Source of the DNA: GYS-P2D sp964414425
Lineage (GTDB): Bacteria; Bacteroidota; Bacteroidia; Chitinophagales; Saprospiraceae
NCBI GenBank assembly: GCA_964414425.1
Contig: CAYPWL010000011.1
Coordinates: forward strand, 17,747 to 81,746
Direction: 5' to 3'
Length of the DNA: 64,000 nucleotides
Part shown: in pieces, positions 36,160 through 44,901 of the stretch
Layout of the letters: every line of letters begins with the position of its first letter
Position numbering within the stretch: position 1 is the first letter of the stretch
Position numbers and translations under genes: made by a program
Notes under the pieces: generated by a model
What the model saw: only the letters and a program-made list of their open reading frames with translations
Told to the model about the DNA's origin: nothing
Databases searched by the model: none

Positions 36160-36958
36160 CGTGATAAAAGATACCGGCCTTCAGAATATCATAGACATGA
36201 GAGGCATCGGCCAGTCCTATGATGGCGGACTAAACTGGATTATAAAAGACTTAGACTTCGTCATAGAAGACAAACCTGATCAAGGGCAGTTCGCAGTCAT
36301 CCTTGGGATGTCGGGATCAGGCAAATCTACAGTGTTGCGATATATAGCAGGACTGCAAGAGCCTACAGAGGGGTCAGTCCTAATTAATGGAAAGGAGCTA
36401 CATACTCAAGATCGGGTAAGTATGGTCTTTCAAAAGTATTCTTCGCTGCCATGGATGACAGTACTGGATAATGTTGGTTTGGCGCTGAGGTTCAAGGGAC
36501 TTTCTAAGGCCGAACGTGATGAAAAGGCCATGGAAATGCTCAGGCTTGTAGGCCTAGCTGGACATGAGTATAAATTTGCTCAATACCCTACTCTATCAGG
36601 TGGTCAGTTGCAACGCATAGCAATAGCACGAAGCCTCCTCGCTAATCCGAGCGTACTTGTGATGGATGAACCCTTTGGTGCTCTTGATATCAAGACGAGA
36701 CTACAGATGCAAGACCTGCTGATTCAGCTGTGGCATAAATTTCAATCAACTATACTCTTCGTCACTCATGATATAGCGGAGGCCGTGTATTTAGCTGATG
36801 ACATCTACATCTTAAAATCCCAGCCTTCTCAATTTGTAAAACACATCCATGTTGATCTCCCATTTGATCGGAATCGTTCGACTAAGCGATCTGCAGAGTA
36901 TACAGGTATGGTTCACCATGTCGAGGACATGATGATGGAGGTAGCAGAACTGGGCTAA
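36152..36958 (+). CDS. ABC transporter ATP-binding protein (TauB/SsuB/NitT type)
   Basis: A 268-residue cytosolic ATPase with Walker A LGMSGSGKST (about 51-60), Q-loop VFQKYSSLPWM, signature LSGGQLQRIAIARS (about 149-162), Walker B VLVMDEPFGALD (about 169-180) and the switch His in VTHDIAEAVY. The SSLPWMTVLDNV segment is typical of nitrate/taurine/sulfonate-type importers. It powers the permease encoded immediately upstream, with which it overlaps by 8 bases. It is the last gene of the envelope cassette. Confidence 0.92.
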   Translation: MSNVIKDTGLQNIIDMRGIGQSYDGGLNWIIKDLDFVIEDKPDQGQFAVILGMSGSGKSTVLRYIAGLQEPTEGSVLINGKELHTQDRVSMVFQKYSSLPWMTVLDNVGLALRFKGLSKAERDEKAMEMLRLVGLAGHEYKFAQYPTLSGGQLQRIAIARSLLANPSVLVMDEPFGALDIKTRLQMQDLLIQLWHKFQSTILFVTHDIAEAVYLADDIYILKSQPSQFVKHIHVDLPFDRNRSTKRSAEYTGMVHHVEDMMMEVAELG

Positions 36959-37031
36959 AGTAAATTTGCTAAATTCCTCATCACCGTCTTCCCTACTTGT
37001 TTTTGATACGCTCTGAATCTTTATAAGCCCT

Positions 37032-37484
37032 CTACCAGGTCATGTCATCCTCATCCTCTACAGGTTTCTCCGTAGTAGACTCTGCTGTAGTCTCAGATGA
37101 TGATGTCTCATCAGCTTGCTCTGAGGTTGTAGCACTATCCGCCGTAACCCCTTCGGTTTCTTCGAGGGCCTTTTGCTTCTCCCATTCTTCTTGTCTACGA
37201 TCAAATTGCTCGTAGTCATACTCAGGCATAAGATCAGTCTTAACATGGTTAACAGCATCTTGCAGCCCCTCTAAGAATCGATTAAAATCTTCCTTGTAGA
37301 GAAATATTTTATGTCTGGTAAATCCACTTCCATTGAACTTCCTCGTACTCTCCGTAAGGGTGATATAGTAGTCATCTCCACGTGTCTGCTTCACATCGAA
37401 AAAATAAGTTCGCCTCTTTCCAGCTCTTACTTTATTAGAATAGACACTGTCCTGCCCTTGCCCATATTCATTCTCCACGGCCAA
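37032..37484 (-). CDS. DUF3276 / PUR-alpha-like nucleic-acid-binding protein
   Basis: A 150-residue protein: residues about 15-90 form a PUR-type fold (KVRAGKRRTYFFDVKQTRGD, YYITLTESTRKF, HKIFLYKEDFNRFLEGL), followed by a long acidic, Ser/Thr/Glu-rich tail. Relatives bind single-stranded DNA or RNA; the role in Bacteroidota is not well defined. The start is uncertain: no in-frame ATG exists nearby, and either TTG at 37484 or GTG at 37478 (giving MENEYGQ) is used; the latter better resembles other family N-termini. Confidence 0.88.
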   Translation of the reverse strand: MAVENEYGQGQDSVYSNKVRAGKRRTYFFDVKQTRGDDYYITLTESTRKFNGSGFTRHKIFLYKEDFNRFLEGLQDAVNHVKTDLMPEYDYEQFDRRQEEWEKQKALEETEGVTADSATTSEQADETSSSETTAESTTEKPVEDEDDMTW

Positions 37485-37550
37485 ATTATTTTGTGTTCGT
37501 AATGTTATGATAGTGTTGCCACTTAATTAAAAATAACAAACTTGACGTAC

Positions 37551-39344
37551 TTAACTATACTCTGTCGCTTTTTCTTCGTCCTGCTGTTTGGTTAAAATTT
37601 CGTAGTAATAACCTCTGGCAGCTATCAATTCGGCAGGAGTGCCTTGTTCCACAATCTTCCCCTCGTCAAGTACGATGACCTTATCAAAAATCAGATGGCG
37701 GTATATCCTATGCGTGATCATAATAGCCGTCTTATCGCTCAGCGCACCACTGAGATAGGATAATATGGTCTGTTCGGTAGTGGTATCGACAGCACTCAGA
37801 CAATCATCGAGGATGATAATATCAGGCTCCTTTATGAGTGCTCTGGCCAGCGAGATACGTTGCTTTTGACCTCCAGATAAGGTAACACCTCGCTCCCCTA
37901 CCATCGTCTTAAACTGCTCAGGCAATCGATCTATGTCATCATGGATGGCAGCATTTTTAGTAATCTCCTTGATGCTATCTGACGTAGCATCAGGTTTGCC
38001 AAAAGCAATGTTCTTCTCAATAGTATCACTAAATAAGAATGCGTCTTGAGGGACATAACCGATCTTCTGTCGCAACTGATGAAGATTTAGTGATGCTATA
38101 TCTTGTCCATCGAGTAAGATCCTTCCTGATGTAACATCATACATCCTAAGTAGTAGGCCTGCAATAGTCGACTTGCCAGAGGCCGTCCTACCTATGATCC
38201 CTAATTTCTCGCCATTCTGGATTTCAAAGCTCACCTGATCCAATGCAGTTGTGCCTGAGTCTACATAGGTGAGACTTACCTTGTCAAATTTGACATGCCC
38301 GTTGAGCTTTAGTTCATCACGGTTTGGATTGGTGATAGTCGGTTGGGTATTCATAAACTCATTAATCCGACCTTGTGAGGCTTCAGCTTGCTGTACTATA
38401 GATACAATCCATCCAACAGCAGTGAAAGGCCACGTCAGCATGTTGACATAGATGATAAACTCTGCGATATTGCCATACGTGATGTTGCCCTTAGCTACCT
38501 CGTGCCCTCCTACGATTACCACGAGTAGTATACTCGTTGACACCAGTAATAGCATCAATGGATAGAACAAGGCATTGACTCGAGCCAAGCTCATCGAGTT
38601 CTCCTTATACTCTTCGCTCTCTCGAGAGAAGTAGGACACAAACTGCGGTTCCTTAACATACGACTTGACTACCCGTATACCGGAATAGACCTCTTGGGCG
38701 ATCGTAGTTAACTTGGCTAATTGACGCTGTATGATCTCGCTTCTCTTATGAATGTAACTACTCACGATATAGATAGATATCGAAAGTATCGGTAGCGGTA
38801 GCAAGGCATAAAATGTGAGTGTAGGGCTCACGCTGTACATATAATATATCGCCAGTAGAAACAGCGTCACCAGATTGATACAATATAACAATCCTGGTCC
38901 CAGATACATCCTAACCTTGGATACGTCCTCTGTGATCCGAGACATCATATCGCCAGTGGAGTTACGAGTGTAAAATGAGGTATCGAGTGCCTCGTAATGA
39001 GCAAATATCATCTTGCGCAAGTCATACTCAATCAATCGAGAGACTACGATAATCGTCTTACGCATCATGTACATGAAGAACCCCATCGTTATAGCGAATG
39101 CAATAACAAGCAGGCCGTGCTCCATCAGATTTATGGAGATGTAATCCAGTATCACTTGCCGCTCCTCTTCATTAGGTGCAAGCCTATACTCCCCGAGACA
39201 TTGTGAGGCAACATCCAACGCTTTACCAAACTGTGGTGGCACGAGGAGTCTAAAAAAGTTCTGGACGATAACGAATAGTGCGCCAAAGAGCAATCGCCAT
39301 TTGTACTTCCAAAAAAACTTATTAATCTGTAAGAGATTTCGCAA
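37551..39344 (-). CDS. ABC exporter (fused permease and ATPase, MsbA/MdlB-like)
   Basis: A 597-residue half-transporter: about six membrane helices (residues 15-320) followed by a nucleotide-binding domain (about 340-580) with Walker A GRTASGKST, signature LSGGQKQRISLARAL and Walker B IIILDDCLSAVD, then the switch His in MITHRIYRH. It should act as a homo- or heterodimer exporting lipids, drugs or peptides. The Walker B aspartate is followed by another Asp (DD) where the catalytic Glu usually stands, a change seen in the degenerate partner of heterodimeric exporters; yet no second half-transporter gene is adjacent. Substrate unknown. Confidence 0.88.
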   Translation of the reverse strand: MRNLLQINKFFWKYKWRLLFGALFVIVQNFFRLLVPPQFGKALDVASQCLGEYRLAPNEEERQVILDYISINLMEHGLLVIAFAITMGFFMYMMRKTIIVVSRLIEYDLRKMIFAHYEALDTSFYTRNSTGDMMSRITEDVSKVRMYLGPGLLYCINLVTLFLLAIYYMYSVSPTLTFYALLPLPILSISIYIVSSYIHKRSEIIQRQLAKLTTIAQEVYSGIRVVKSYVKEPQFVSYFSRESEEYKENSMSLARVNALFYPLMLLLVSTSILLVVIVGGHEVAKGNITYGNIAEFIIYVNMLTWPFTAVGWIVSIVQQAEASQGRINEFMNTQPTITNPNRDELKLNGHVKFDKVSLTYVDSGTTALDQVSFEIQNGEKLGIIGRTASGKSTIAGLLLRMYDVTSGRILLDGQDIASLNLHQLRQKIGYVPQDAFLFSDTIEKNIAFGKPDATSDSIKEITKNAAIHDDIDRLPEQFKTMVGERGVTLSGGQKQRISLARALIKEPDIIILDDCLSAVDTTTEQTILSYLSGALSDKTAIMITHRIYRHLIFDKVIVLDEGKIVEQGTPAELIAARGYYYEILTKQQDEEKATEYS

Positions 39345-39422
39345 TGTGGACCAAGGTGTTTATAACCGTAATAAGCGAACCATGATCACAAAGTTCTACT
39401 TATTGAGCACTAATATCTTACT

Positions 39423-40610
39423 TCAATCTTCCAAAGTTAGATATGGGCGTACTTTTTTCCATTTTTCTCGAGACAGAGGACTGTTCTTTATAAAATCATC
39501 CAGATGCCCCTCCTGATCTCTGTGCTTGAAATAATTAATAGCTGTAGTCGCCATATTCTTGCTGAAGTAATAATTATTCCTCAAGGTCTTATAATCAGTA
39601 GCTCGCAAGTCGATGCGCCTGTAGGAGTCATCCACATACAGATAGCGGCGAATCTGTTCAACCACGGCAGAATCTATAGAATACAGCCCATCAAAGAGTT
39701 GATCGAGTTCATAGAATCCTCCAATATTTTCTCTGCGCTCTATCAAGATCTTAGCTCGAAATGCACCTATACCTTTGATCTTAATAAGCTCACTTGAGTC
39801 TGCAGTATTGAGATTGAGAGGAGTTAGGATATTCATGGGCTTCTCTTGTGCAAAGACTTCGGATTCCCACTCCTTTTTCTTGAGTTGATAGCTACTATCA
39901 ATTGTCACATATGGATAGACGGCCTCATAAATGCTATCCGTCATGCCAGGTGAGGACTTTAGTTTTTCGACTGTTCTGAAGATTCCTCCGGCTTTTCGAT
40001 AGCCTATGATACTGGACGCCAGCCGAGCTGGAATATTGAGGAGATCAAGTGAATCCTTACTAATCGTATTGGGGTCAAATGAGAATAGCGTCTTCTGAGG
40101 GGTTGTTCTGGGATTGGGAGGGTATCTCTTTTTGTTCTCCTGTGGTGTTCTCTCAGATTCTGCAATTATTGTAAATGGAAGTAGAGCCTGATAGATATTT
40201 TCGTCCATCGTATAAATGCTCTGAATATCTGCTGGTTTTCTAAATCGTCCTCCTTTATCCCTAAAATTTATCCAAATCGTCGCAGTACGCTTAGGGATAC
40301 CCATAGCGATCAGCCCGTCATAAGAAACGGTGTTAGGGTCATACTGACTGGGAGTGATTTCTATTTTGATATCTTTCGATCTCTTGTCTCTGTCTCTCGC
40401 ATATCTCTCCTTTTTAGCTTCATGTGCGATCAATAGGCTTTCGATTTTTGTAAAATGTTCTTTTGAGAGCTTGACCTCTTCTGGACTACGAAAATCAGCC
40501 AATATGTTGAATAGTATCCCAATTCCGAAGATGGTCAGTACCAGTACAAAGCCTCCACGTCGCTCTGACGGAGTCTCTTCAAGCCAGCGTCTCAGTTCGT
40601 TAACGTCCAT
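39423..40610 (-). CDS. membrane-anchored helix-hairpin-helix protein (ComEA-like, four HhH units)
   Basis: A 395-residue protein with an N-terminal membrane helix (about 20-40) and four helix-hairpin-helix units: near 95-150 (DPNTVSYDGLIAMGIPKRTA), 175-225 (DPNTISKDSLDLLNIPARLA), 270-320 (LNLNTADSSELIKIKGIGAF) and 335-390 (degenerate). The third is a good match to ComEA-type DNA-binding HhH. Its start overlaps the end of the ComEC gene by 11 bases, so the two are coupled. I infer it binds incoming single- or double-stranded DNA at the membrane during natural transformation. Confidence 0.8.
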   Translation of the reverse strand: MDVNELRRWLEETPSERRGGFVLVLTIFGIGILFNILADFRSPEEVKLSKEHFTKIESLLIAHEAKKERYARDRDKRSKDIKIEITPSQYDPNTVSYDGLIAMGIPKRTATIWINFRDKGGRFRKPADIQSIYTMDENIYQALLPFTIIAESERTPQENKKRYPPNPRTTPQKTLFSFDPNTISKDSLDLLNIPARLASSIIGYRKAGGIFRTVEKLKSSPGMTDSIYEAVYPYVTIDSSYQLKKKEWESEVFAQEKPMNILTPLNLNTADSSELIKIKGIGAFRAKILIERRENIGGFYELDQLFDGLYSIDSAVVEQIRRYLYVDDSYRRIDLRATDYKTLRNNYYFSKNMATTAINYFKHRDQEGHLDDFIKNSPLSREKWKKVRPYLTLED

Positions 40611-42381
40611 GATCAGCAGCGTTCAAGAGATGATGCAGACTCTCAGCCGACTCAACACGCTTCACCCCATTGGCGTGCCGAAAATTCTTGGTAAGAAATA
40701 GCTTCTTATTTGCGGTATGCGACTTCGCATCGAGTTCGTATACAGTCGTACCTATGATTATGTCTATCAAGTCTTCATCGGCTTCATATGACGAAAAAGC
40801 GACTTGCTGTTGCTGGTGAACCATATTGTAGGTACACATCAAACCAAAGCTTATGACAGAGCATAGCGATAGGTAAAACCAATTAAGGCGCCTCGATCTG
40901 ATATGGATCGTAATTGCAATCAGCGCCATAAATAGTAGTACAACGTGTGATAGATCGTACCAAATGACCTTAAACACAGATCCATATAACTGATCAAAGA
41001 ATCCAGCTGTTTTTATCATCATATATGCTGGCATATAAAGCACGATCAAACCCTCTAAAAAGATCTCATTCAAAAATCCCAAAAGCAAAAGGGGTATACC
41101 GACGGCGATAACAGCAGCAGCACAGGCAATGGCAATCAAACTACTGAAAAGAAAGTATATCGGAAACTGATGAAAATAGAACAGGCTAAGCGGGATTATG
41201 AATACCTGTGCTGCCAAACTTACTGCCGAAAGCGACCATATATAATTGAGCACTTTGTTCTTGACATATATCCATCTATATATCAGCTGATAGTAGAGCA
41301 GTATCCCTGCTACTGCTGCAAAGGACATCTGAAAACCCAGCTGAAATATCTGGTGAGGATCAATAATGGTGATAATAAATGCAACTGTAGCCAGCGCATT
41401 CAATGAGTTCACATGAAATGGCAAATTATGACTCAACAGCAGAATGGAAAAAATCAACGATGCCCGCATAACAGGCACTGACAGTCCAGTAAGTAGAGCG
41501 TACATGGTGAGCGATCCCACCAGTACCACTGACTCAATAGCGGTAACATATCGAAAGCGTGGTATCCTACGAAAGAAAAACCTCAATAGCATAACGACCA
41601 AGCCTACGTGAAGACCAGAAACTGCCAATACATGGATAGCTCCGCTGTTGGCAAATTGCTTCTGTAAGTCAGGATCTAAATCATAACGATATCCTACCAA
41701 GAGTGCGCTAAGTACGCTTGCTATCTCATCATCAAAACGGTCATTAATAATCGTTATAATCTTGTCTCTCAGGCCATATCTGATCTTGGCCACGCCCTTA
41801 TACCTTTTGACAGGTTGATGATAGATTACCGCATTCGCCCAGGCTTGATATTGTATGTATTGATGCTGTAAGAAACGTCTATAATTAAACGAATAAGGAT
41901 CTGAAGGCTCAGTGATAGTTCTGATCGTCGTATTTGCCACTATAGTATCCAGTGGCTTCAGGTCAGCATAACTTGAATCAGCACTATATGCCTCTATGAG
42001 CACAGGCGTATCCAGTATAGTATGATTGATAGTTAGTACATCTCCACGTATGATATGACTATTGCGAGTCTTAGTAAAGTCTCGAAGCACTATAGTCGAA
42101 TACACAGGCTTGTCCAAATGAGATGGGTCGATTTCATCCAGCTGACTACGTGAATTACTGATAAAAAGTCCTGCTAACAGGAAAAGAACGAATAGCAGGA
42201 GGTTCTGTGCGATTAGGCGAAACTTAGGTTTCAGGTAACCCGAGCATAGATATAGGACAACTCCTATTAAACAATATCTAATGATATACTCAGAATACGA
42301 AATATTATCTCCAATTACGACTCCAATCATGAATGGAGCTAAAAGCTTCACTACCGTAATTTCGCGCAAAGAGAAGTACAT
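40600..42381 (-). CDS. comEC: ComEC/Rec2-family DNA uptake channel
   Basis: ComEC forms the inner-membrane channel that takes up single-stranded DNA in natural transformation. The 593-residue protein has N-terminal membrane helices and a soluble DUF4131-type domain, then the competence domain with FANSGAIHVLAVSGLHVGLV (about 228-247) and multiple further helices (to about 510). The C-terminal metallo-beta-lactamase nuclease domain of Gram-positive ComEC is missing; only about 65 residues follow the last helix. This shorter form is usual in Bacteroidota. It is coupled with the ComEA-like HhH gene downstream. Confidence 0.88.
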   Translation of the reverse strand: MYFSLREITVVKLLAPFMIGVVIGDNISYSEYIIRYCLIGVVLYLCSGYLKPKFRLIAQNLLLFVLFLLAGLFISNSRSQLDEIDPSHLDKPVYSTIVLRDFTKTRNSHIIRGDVLTINHTILDTPVLIEAYSADSSYADLKPLDTIVANTTIRTITEPSDPYSFNYRRFLQHQYIQYQAWANAVIYHQPVKRYKGVAKIRYGLRDKIITIINDRFDDEIASVLSALLVGYRYDLDPDLQKQFANSGAIHVLAVSGLHVGLVVMLLRFFFRRIPRFRYVTAIESVVLVGSLTMYALLTGLSVPVMRASLIFSILLLSHNLPFHVNSLNALATVAFIITIIDPHQIFQLGFQMSFAAVAGILLYYQLIYRWIYVKNKVLNYIWSLSAVSLAAQVFIIPLSLFYFHQFPIYFLFSSLIAIACAAAVIAVGIPLLLLGFLNEIFLEGLIVLYMPAYMMIKTAGFFDQLYGSVFKVIWYDLSHVVLLFMALIAITIHIRSRRLNWFYLSLCSVISFGLMCTYNMVHQQQQVAFSSYEADEDLIDIIIGTTVYELDAKSHTANKKLFLTKNFRHANGVKRVESAESLHHLLNAADHGR

Positions 42382-42541
42382 TATTTGGCTGATTTAGACC
42401 TTTAAGGCTTGGTATAGTTACTTTAAAGTGTAATTACAGTCAGAAAATAGGGCTTTTGTAGAGTATGACATAAGAGAATCGCCAAGTATTTTTAATTTAA
42501 TATATTTAAGTTCATTTCATAACTAAACCAACTTTTCCCTA

Positions 42542-43360
42542 ATGCGTAACATAGGAATCATAATCGTACTTGCGTTATGGCTGTTTGTTGGGTATTCGAT
42601 GTGTGAATGTTACGACTCGATCTGCGGCGTTGCCGAGGAGACAGTCCAAGCCACACCTCCACCACCTCCACCAGTCAAGACCATAGACTGCCCAGATGAG
42701 CCCATCTGTTTTGGCAGAAATAGTTGTGAACCTCATTTTGGCAGCGGCTTCGCTGCACTGAGAGATTCACTGATAGGTGCACTACCCGATGGTGGTATAC
42801 TCAGAATAATTGGAACATATGGACCATCTGAAAAGAATGAGTCCGACTTTGATAATTTAGGCTTGTGTAGAGCTGACGCCGTAAAGACAAGATTTACCGA
42901 ACATATCGGTGCTGATAGATTGGCAACTGCTGACCAGCTCACCGTAGGACAGGGAGCGTTTAAAAATGGCGTTTCTACCGACCGAGTCAGATTTGAAATG
43001 GTCGATGCTGCCACACCAGCGATACCATCATCCACGCTCATCTACTTCCCATTCAATTCGACTAATAAACTGGACGATAGCGATGTAGAATCCTACTTGA
43101 ATAGCGTAGCAGATCAAGTAAAGGGTTCAGGAGAGCGAGTTAGACTGGTAGGACATACCGACAATGTAGGCGGACAAGCATCCAATCAAGCACTCGGCTT
43201 GAGACGTGCTCAGATCATCAAGGACTATCTCGTAGCGAGAGGCGTAAGCGGCTCACAAGTAATGACAAGTTCTCGTGGTGAGGATCAGCCGGTAGCTACT
43301 AACAATACTGATGCTGGACGAGCTAAGAACCGCAGAACCGAATTAACGATCATTAACTAA
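42542..43360 (+). CDS. OmpA-family envelope protein
   Basis: A 272-residue protein with an N-terminal hydrophobic segment (about 4-20), a Cys-containing region, a proline stretch (TPPPPPPVK) and two OmpA-like modules. The first (about 55-165) is degenerate. The second (about 165-272) is a good peptidoglycan-binding OmpA domain: LIYFPFNSTNKLDDSD, LVGHTDNVGGQASNQALG, RRAQIIKDYL, GRAKNRRTEL. It would hold to the cell wall. The next gene, 20 bases on, codes for a membrane-anchored HhH protein, and the pair is probably an operon closed by a terminator. Confidence 0.83.
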   Translation: MRNIGIIIVLALWLFVGYSMCECYDSICGVAEETVQATPPPPPPVKTIDCPDEPICFGRNSCEPHFGSGFAALRDSLIGALPDGGILRIIGTYGPSEKNESDFDNLGLCRADAVKTRFTEHIGADRLATADQLTVGQGAFKNGVSTDRVRFEMVDAATPAIPSSTLIYFPFNSTNKLDDSDVESYLNSVADQVKGSGERVRLVGHTDNVGGQASNQALGLRRAQIIKDYLVARGVSGSQVMTSSRGEDQPVATNNTDAGRAKNRRTELTIIN

Positions 43361-43380
43361 CAAAATTTAAAACGAACGAT

Positions 43381-44337
43381 ATGTTATTATTATTTATATG
43401 CAAATTTCCATGGTGGCTGTGGTTCTTACTACCATTCCTATTGGGATTATTATTAGGCTGGTTAATCTGGGGTAGATTCCAGAAAATGGTTGGCGATCTT
43501 CAGGCCGAAGTCCGAAGATTGAAATCAAGAATCAGCGAATTAGAAGCAGAATTAGAGAAGTGTAGAGCGAAGAAAGCTGAACTAAATAGCGCCCTTACTC
43601 TCTGTGAAGGCAGACTCAAGGAGTCTAATAAAGCGCCAGCAGCCAAAGCTGCGCCAACACCGCCACCAGCACCAGCTCCGAGCAAACCGCTTGGTATAGC
43701 GAGCACACCAACTCCTGCTCCAGCTCCAGCAGCTAAAACCAACATGTATGCTGCTCTTAAGCCAGATAATCTGCAAGTAGTAGAGGGAATCGGTCCTAAG
43801 ATGAACGAAGTCCTTAAAAAGCACGGCGTACATACTTGGGCTGAGTTAGGATCATCAAACTTTGATGCACTCAGAGGAATCCTTGATAAAGAAAATCCTA
43901 AACGATACCGTATCATCGATCCAACTACTTGGCCGGCACAAGCTAAGCTTGCTAATGATGGAGAGTGGGATAAGTTGATCGCCATGCAAAAACAGCTTGA
44001 CACAGGTCGATCTGGAGTAAGCGATCATGAGACAGACTCTAAGGTTGAGAAAATGCTCATCAAATTAGGTGTACTAAAAAGATGGAAGCAAGATGACCTG
44101 AAGGCAGTAGAAGGAATCGGTCCAAAGATCGAGGGACTTCTTAAAGCTGATGGTATTGATACATGGAGAAAACTGTCTAATGCTCAAGTCAGCACAATAC
44201 AGGACATCCTAACCAAAGCTGGCAAACGATACAAGCTTGCGGATCCAACTACATGGCCTAAGCAAGCCGGCATGTGCGCAGATGGCAAATGGGATGAATT
44301 AGAAACATACCAGGACCAACTCAACGGCGGCAAATAA
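43381..44337 (+). CDS. membrane-anchored protein with two tandem HhH-type domains
   Basis: A 318-residue protein with a very hydrophobic, Trp-rich N-terminal helix (about 1-30), a coiled coil (about 35-80), a Pro/Ala-rich linker (about 83-120) and two homologous C-terminal domains (about 128-205 and 235-318). Each begins L..VEGIGPK, the helix-hairpin-helix loop, and ends with a DPTTWP..A motif. Such domains resemble the DUF4332 / flap-endonuclease-like HhH group and suggest binding to DNA. The layout would hold DNA-binding modules away from the membrane on a flexible arm. It follows an OmpA gene and is near comEC, though in the other direction. Confidence 0.75.
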   Translation: MLLLFICKFPWWLWFLLPFLLGLLLGWLIWGRFQKMVGDLQAEVRRLKSRISELEAELEKCRAKKAELNSALTLCEGRLKESNKAPAAKAAPTPPPAPAPSKPLGIASTPTPAPAPAAKTNMYAALKPDNLQVVEGIGPKMNEVLKKHGVHTWAELGSSNFDALRGILDKENPKRYRIIDPTTWPAQAKLANDGEWDKLIAMQKQLDTGRSGVSDHETDSKVEKMLIKLGVLKRWKQDDLKAVEGIGPKIEGLLKADGIDTWRKLSNAQVSTIQDILTKAGKRYKLADPTTWPKQAGMCADGKWDELETYQDQLNGGK

Positions 44338-44361
44338 GACGTGTAATATTGTTATATACTG

Positions 44362-44400
44362 AGGCTGATCTTCATAAGAGGATCAGCCTTTTTCTTTTTT
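44362..44400 (+). terminator. rho-independent terminator after the OmpA/HhH operon
   Basis: A perfect 9-bp stem (44362-44370 with 44381-44389) is followed by a T-rich tail on the plus strand. It overlaps the 3' end of the convergent small secreted-protein gene. Confidence 0.9.
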
Positions 44401-44773
44401 ATAACTTAAACACTGCTTGCTGATATATCTCTTCATTGATATACACCAGCATACGGTATCTTCCATTCGCCACGTCGGAGATATTGAGTGTAGAGTTGTA
44501 CGTGCCTGACTGTGCAACTTGAGGCTCCCAAATTTTGACCATGTGATGCTCCGTATCATATAGTTCGAGAGTTACCGTAGACTCTTGGCTTAAGTTGAAC
44601 TGTATGAATACTTCTTGCGACTCTCGGTCGTAACTGCTGATCAATTGAAAACTCGTATCAATGCTAAGAGCAGCATTAATGGGATTAAGTATCGGAGGAT
44701 AGATTTCGGAGGCCGTCAGGTATATGCTCGACATAAGTATGGCAAGCAGTAATATTAATTTGCTCATGTTCAT
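44399..44773 (-). CDS. small exported beta-sandwich protein (DUF3244/sorting-domain-like)
   Basis: A 124-residue protein with a signal peptide (to about residue 22, ending YLTAS). The mature part (about 55-124) has strands with the rhythm STVTLELYDTEHHMVKIW ... GTYNSTLNISDVANGRYRML, which resembles the Ig-like DUF3244 family and the fold of T9SS C-terminal domains. It may be a free-standing secreted or outer-membrane protein. No partner is adjacent apart from convergent genes. Family assignment is tentative. Confidence 0.6.
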   Translation of the reverse strand: MNMSKLILLLAILMSSIYLTASEIYPPILNPINAALSIDTSFQLISSYDRESQEVFIQFNLSQESTVTLELYDTEHHMVKIWEPQVAQSGTYNSTLNISDVANGRYRMLVYINEEIYQQAVFKL

Positions 44774-44901
44774 ATCTGGGGGATATGCCTCGAAAGTAGG
44801 AAGTCAACTGTGCTTAAGTCGCACCGAGTCCATGTATATTAAGTATTTATCTCGGCGAGATATACAATGATCTTGACCTCATGATATTATGTATCGGAAT
44901 A

